Source of the DNA: Pseudarthrobacter sp. SSS035
GTDB taxonomy: Bacteria > Actinomycetota > Actinomycetes > Actinomycetales > Micrococcaceae
Direction: 5' to 3'
Assembly: GCF_023273875.1 (NCBI RefSeq)
Contig: NZ_CP096882.1
Coordinates: 248,001-312,000 of the forward strand
Length of the DNA stretch: 64,000 bases
Positions 63,581 to 64,000 of this stretch are shown in pieces. The translations under genes and the position numbers were made by a program. The notes beneath the pieces are model-generated. The model was not told the DNA's origin. It ran no database searches and saw nothing but the letters and a program-made list of their open reading frames with translations. Each line of letters starts with the position of its first letter. The stretch's first letter is position 1.

Positions 63581-63940
63581 TTACCGTGCGCCGGAAAGCA
63601 GGCCCTTGGACAGTTCGTTATTGAGTTCAGCGTTCAGATCGCGATCAAGGTCGCGGCCGTAGCGCTGTGAGAATTCCTGGGGAACGGTGTCCGGAACGGC
63701 AACGCCCTCGGCGACGGCGACACGGTCGCTGACTTCCCTGAGCATGCTGGACAGCGGCACGTCCAGGGCTGAGCAGATTGAGGAGAGGAGCTCTGATGAA
63801 GCTTCCTTCTGGCCGCGCTCTACTTCGCTGAGGTAGCCCAAGGAAACACGGGCACTGTGCGAAACTTCGCGGAGCGTGCGTCCCTGGCGCTGGCGTACAT
63901 CGCGCAGGACATCACCGATTTCGTGACGAAGTACAACCAT
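63581..63940 (-). CDS. clgR: XRE-type regulator ClgR (clp gene regulator)
   Basis: The 119-residue protein has a Cro/C1-type helix-turn-helix (IGDVLRDVRQRQGRTLREVSHSARVSLGYLSEVERGQKEASSE) and the ClgR-like continuation LLSSICSALDVPLSSMLREVSDRV. ClgR activates clpP/clpC and repair genes in actinobacteria and is itself a Clp substrate. The ATG at 63940 has AAGGAG 7 nt upstream; the frame is open for 15 more codons to near the window edge. Position near recA follows the mycobacterial order. Confidence 0.88.
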   Translation of the reverse strand: MVVLRHEIGDVLRDVRQRQGRTLREVSHSARVSLGYLSEVERGQKEASSELLSSICSALDVPLSSMLREVSDRVAVAEGVAVPDTVPQEFSQRYGRDLDRDLNAELNNELSKGLLSGAR

Positions 63941-64000
63941 CTTGCGCTCCTTCTGTTCGCTCTTGGCCTGATCGGCGAGGCCCACATCCTTCCAGCGGAC

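Overview
The window looks like chromosome from a high-GC actinobacterium of the Arthrobacter/Pseudarthrobacter group (Micrococcales). The reasons are the uniformly high GC content, the actinobacterial rRNA leader with its boxA, PriA in place of separate HisA and TrpF, a mycothiol-type DinB-like protein, ClgR and DUF3046 near recA, and LexA sites of the form GAAC-N4-GTTC. I see no phage, insertion sequence, CRISPR array or tRNA gene. It is mostly housekeeping backbone with a few accessory insertions.

Layout. 1-3.5 kb: an rRNA operon on the minus strand (5' part of 23S, spacer without tRNA, complete 16S, leader/promoter region). 3.5-7.1 kb: tyrS and a HelD-type RNA polymerase-associated helicase. 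7.3-11.4 kb: an alkylation-repair group (3-methyladenine glycosylase, an Ada-AlkA fusion overlapping ogt) flanked by a GNAT acetyltransferase and a DinB-like protein. 11.5-20.4 kb: the arginine operon argC-J-B-D-F-R-G-H, in which argF carries a one-base homopolymer frameshift. 20.5-29.0 kb: accessory genes for a fatty acid desaturase, a quinone reductase, a large poly-lysine-synthetase-like NRPS (also interrupted by a one-base homopolymer frameshift), an M1 aminopeptidase and a phosphopantetheinyl transferase. 29-32.6 kb: pheST. 32.8-41.2 kb: a second accessory block with a HEXXH membrane protein, a SIMPL protein, an SOS-controlled radical SAM protein, metNIQ, a MutT-type hydrolase, an MFS transporter, a cation diffusion facilitator and a GlsB-type protein. 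41.3-44.9 kb: rRNA methyltransferase, rplT, rpmI, infC (ATT start, very long tail) and DUF1844. 45-50.9 kb: MFS transporter, SseB protein and the hisC-B-H-(small protein)-priA operon. 50.9-64 kb: SOS and DNA-repair backbone: LysM protein divergent from lexA, then dinG, hflX, a methyltransferase, dapF, miaA, miaB, recX, recA, DUF3046, a MarR regulator and clgR.

Functional logic. Three themes recur. (1) DNA damage: LexA-type boxes precede lexA/LysM, recA and the radical SAM gene, so these probably form part of one SOS regulon, while alkylation damage is handled by the mpg/alkA/ogt group. (2) Amino-acid synthesis: the arg, his and dapF genes, with two ARG-box-like sites in front of argC. (3) Translation: tyrS, pheST, infC-rpmI-rplT, miaA/miaB and hflX. 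The gene order from infC to argH and from lexA to clgR follows the order known in other actinobacteria such as Mycobacterium, which makes the extra genes between pheT and argC, and between the rRNA methyltransferase and pheS, stand out as lineage-specific insertions.

The most interesting item is the NRPS-like gene at 22.9-26.8 kb. Its layout (adenylation, carrier, then paired membrane segments alternating with three hexapeptide-type domains) is that of epsilon-poly-L-lysine synthetase, and its by-eye specificity residues fit a lysine-type substrate. It sits directly before an M1 aminopeptidase and near a phosphopantetheinyl transferase, a plausible make/degrade/activate set for a homopoly(amino acid).
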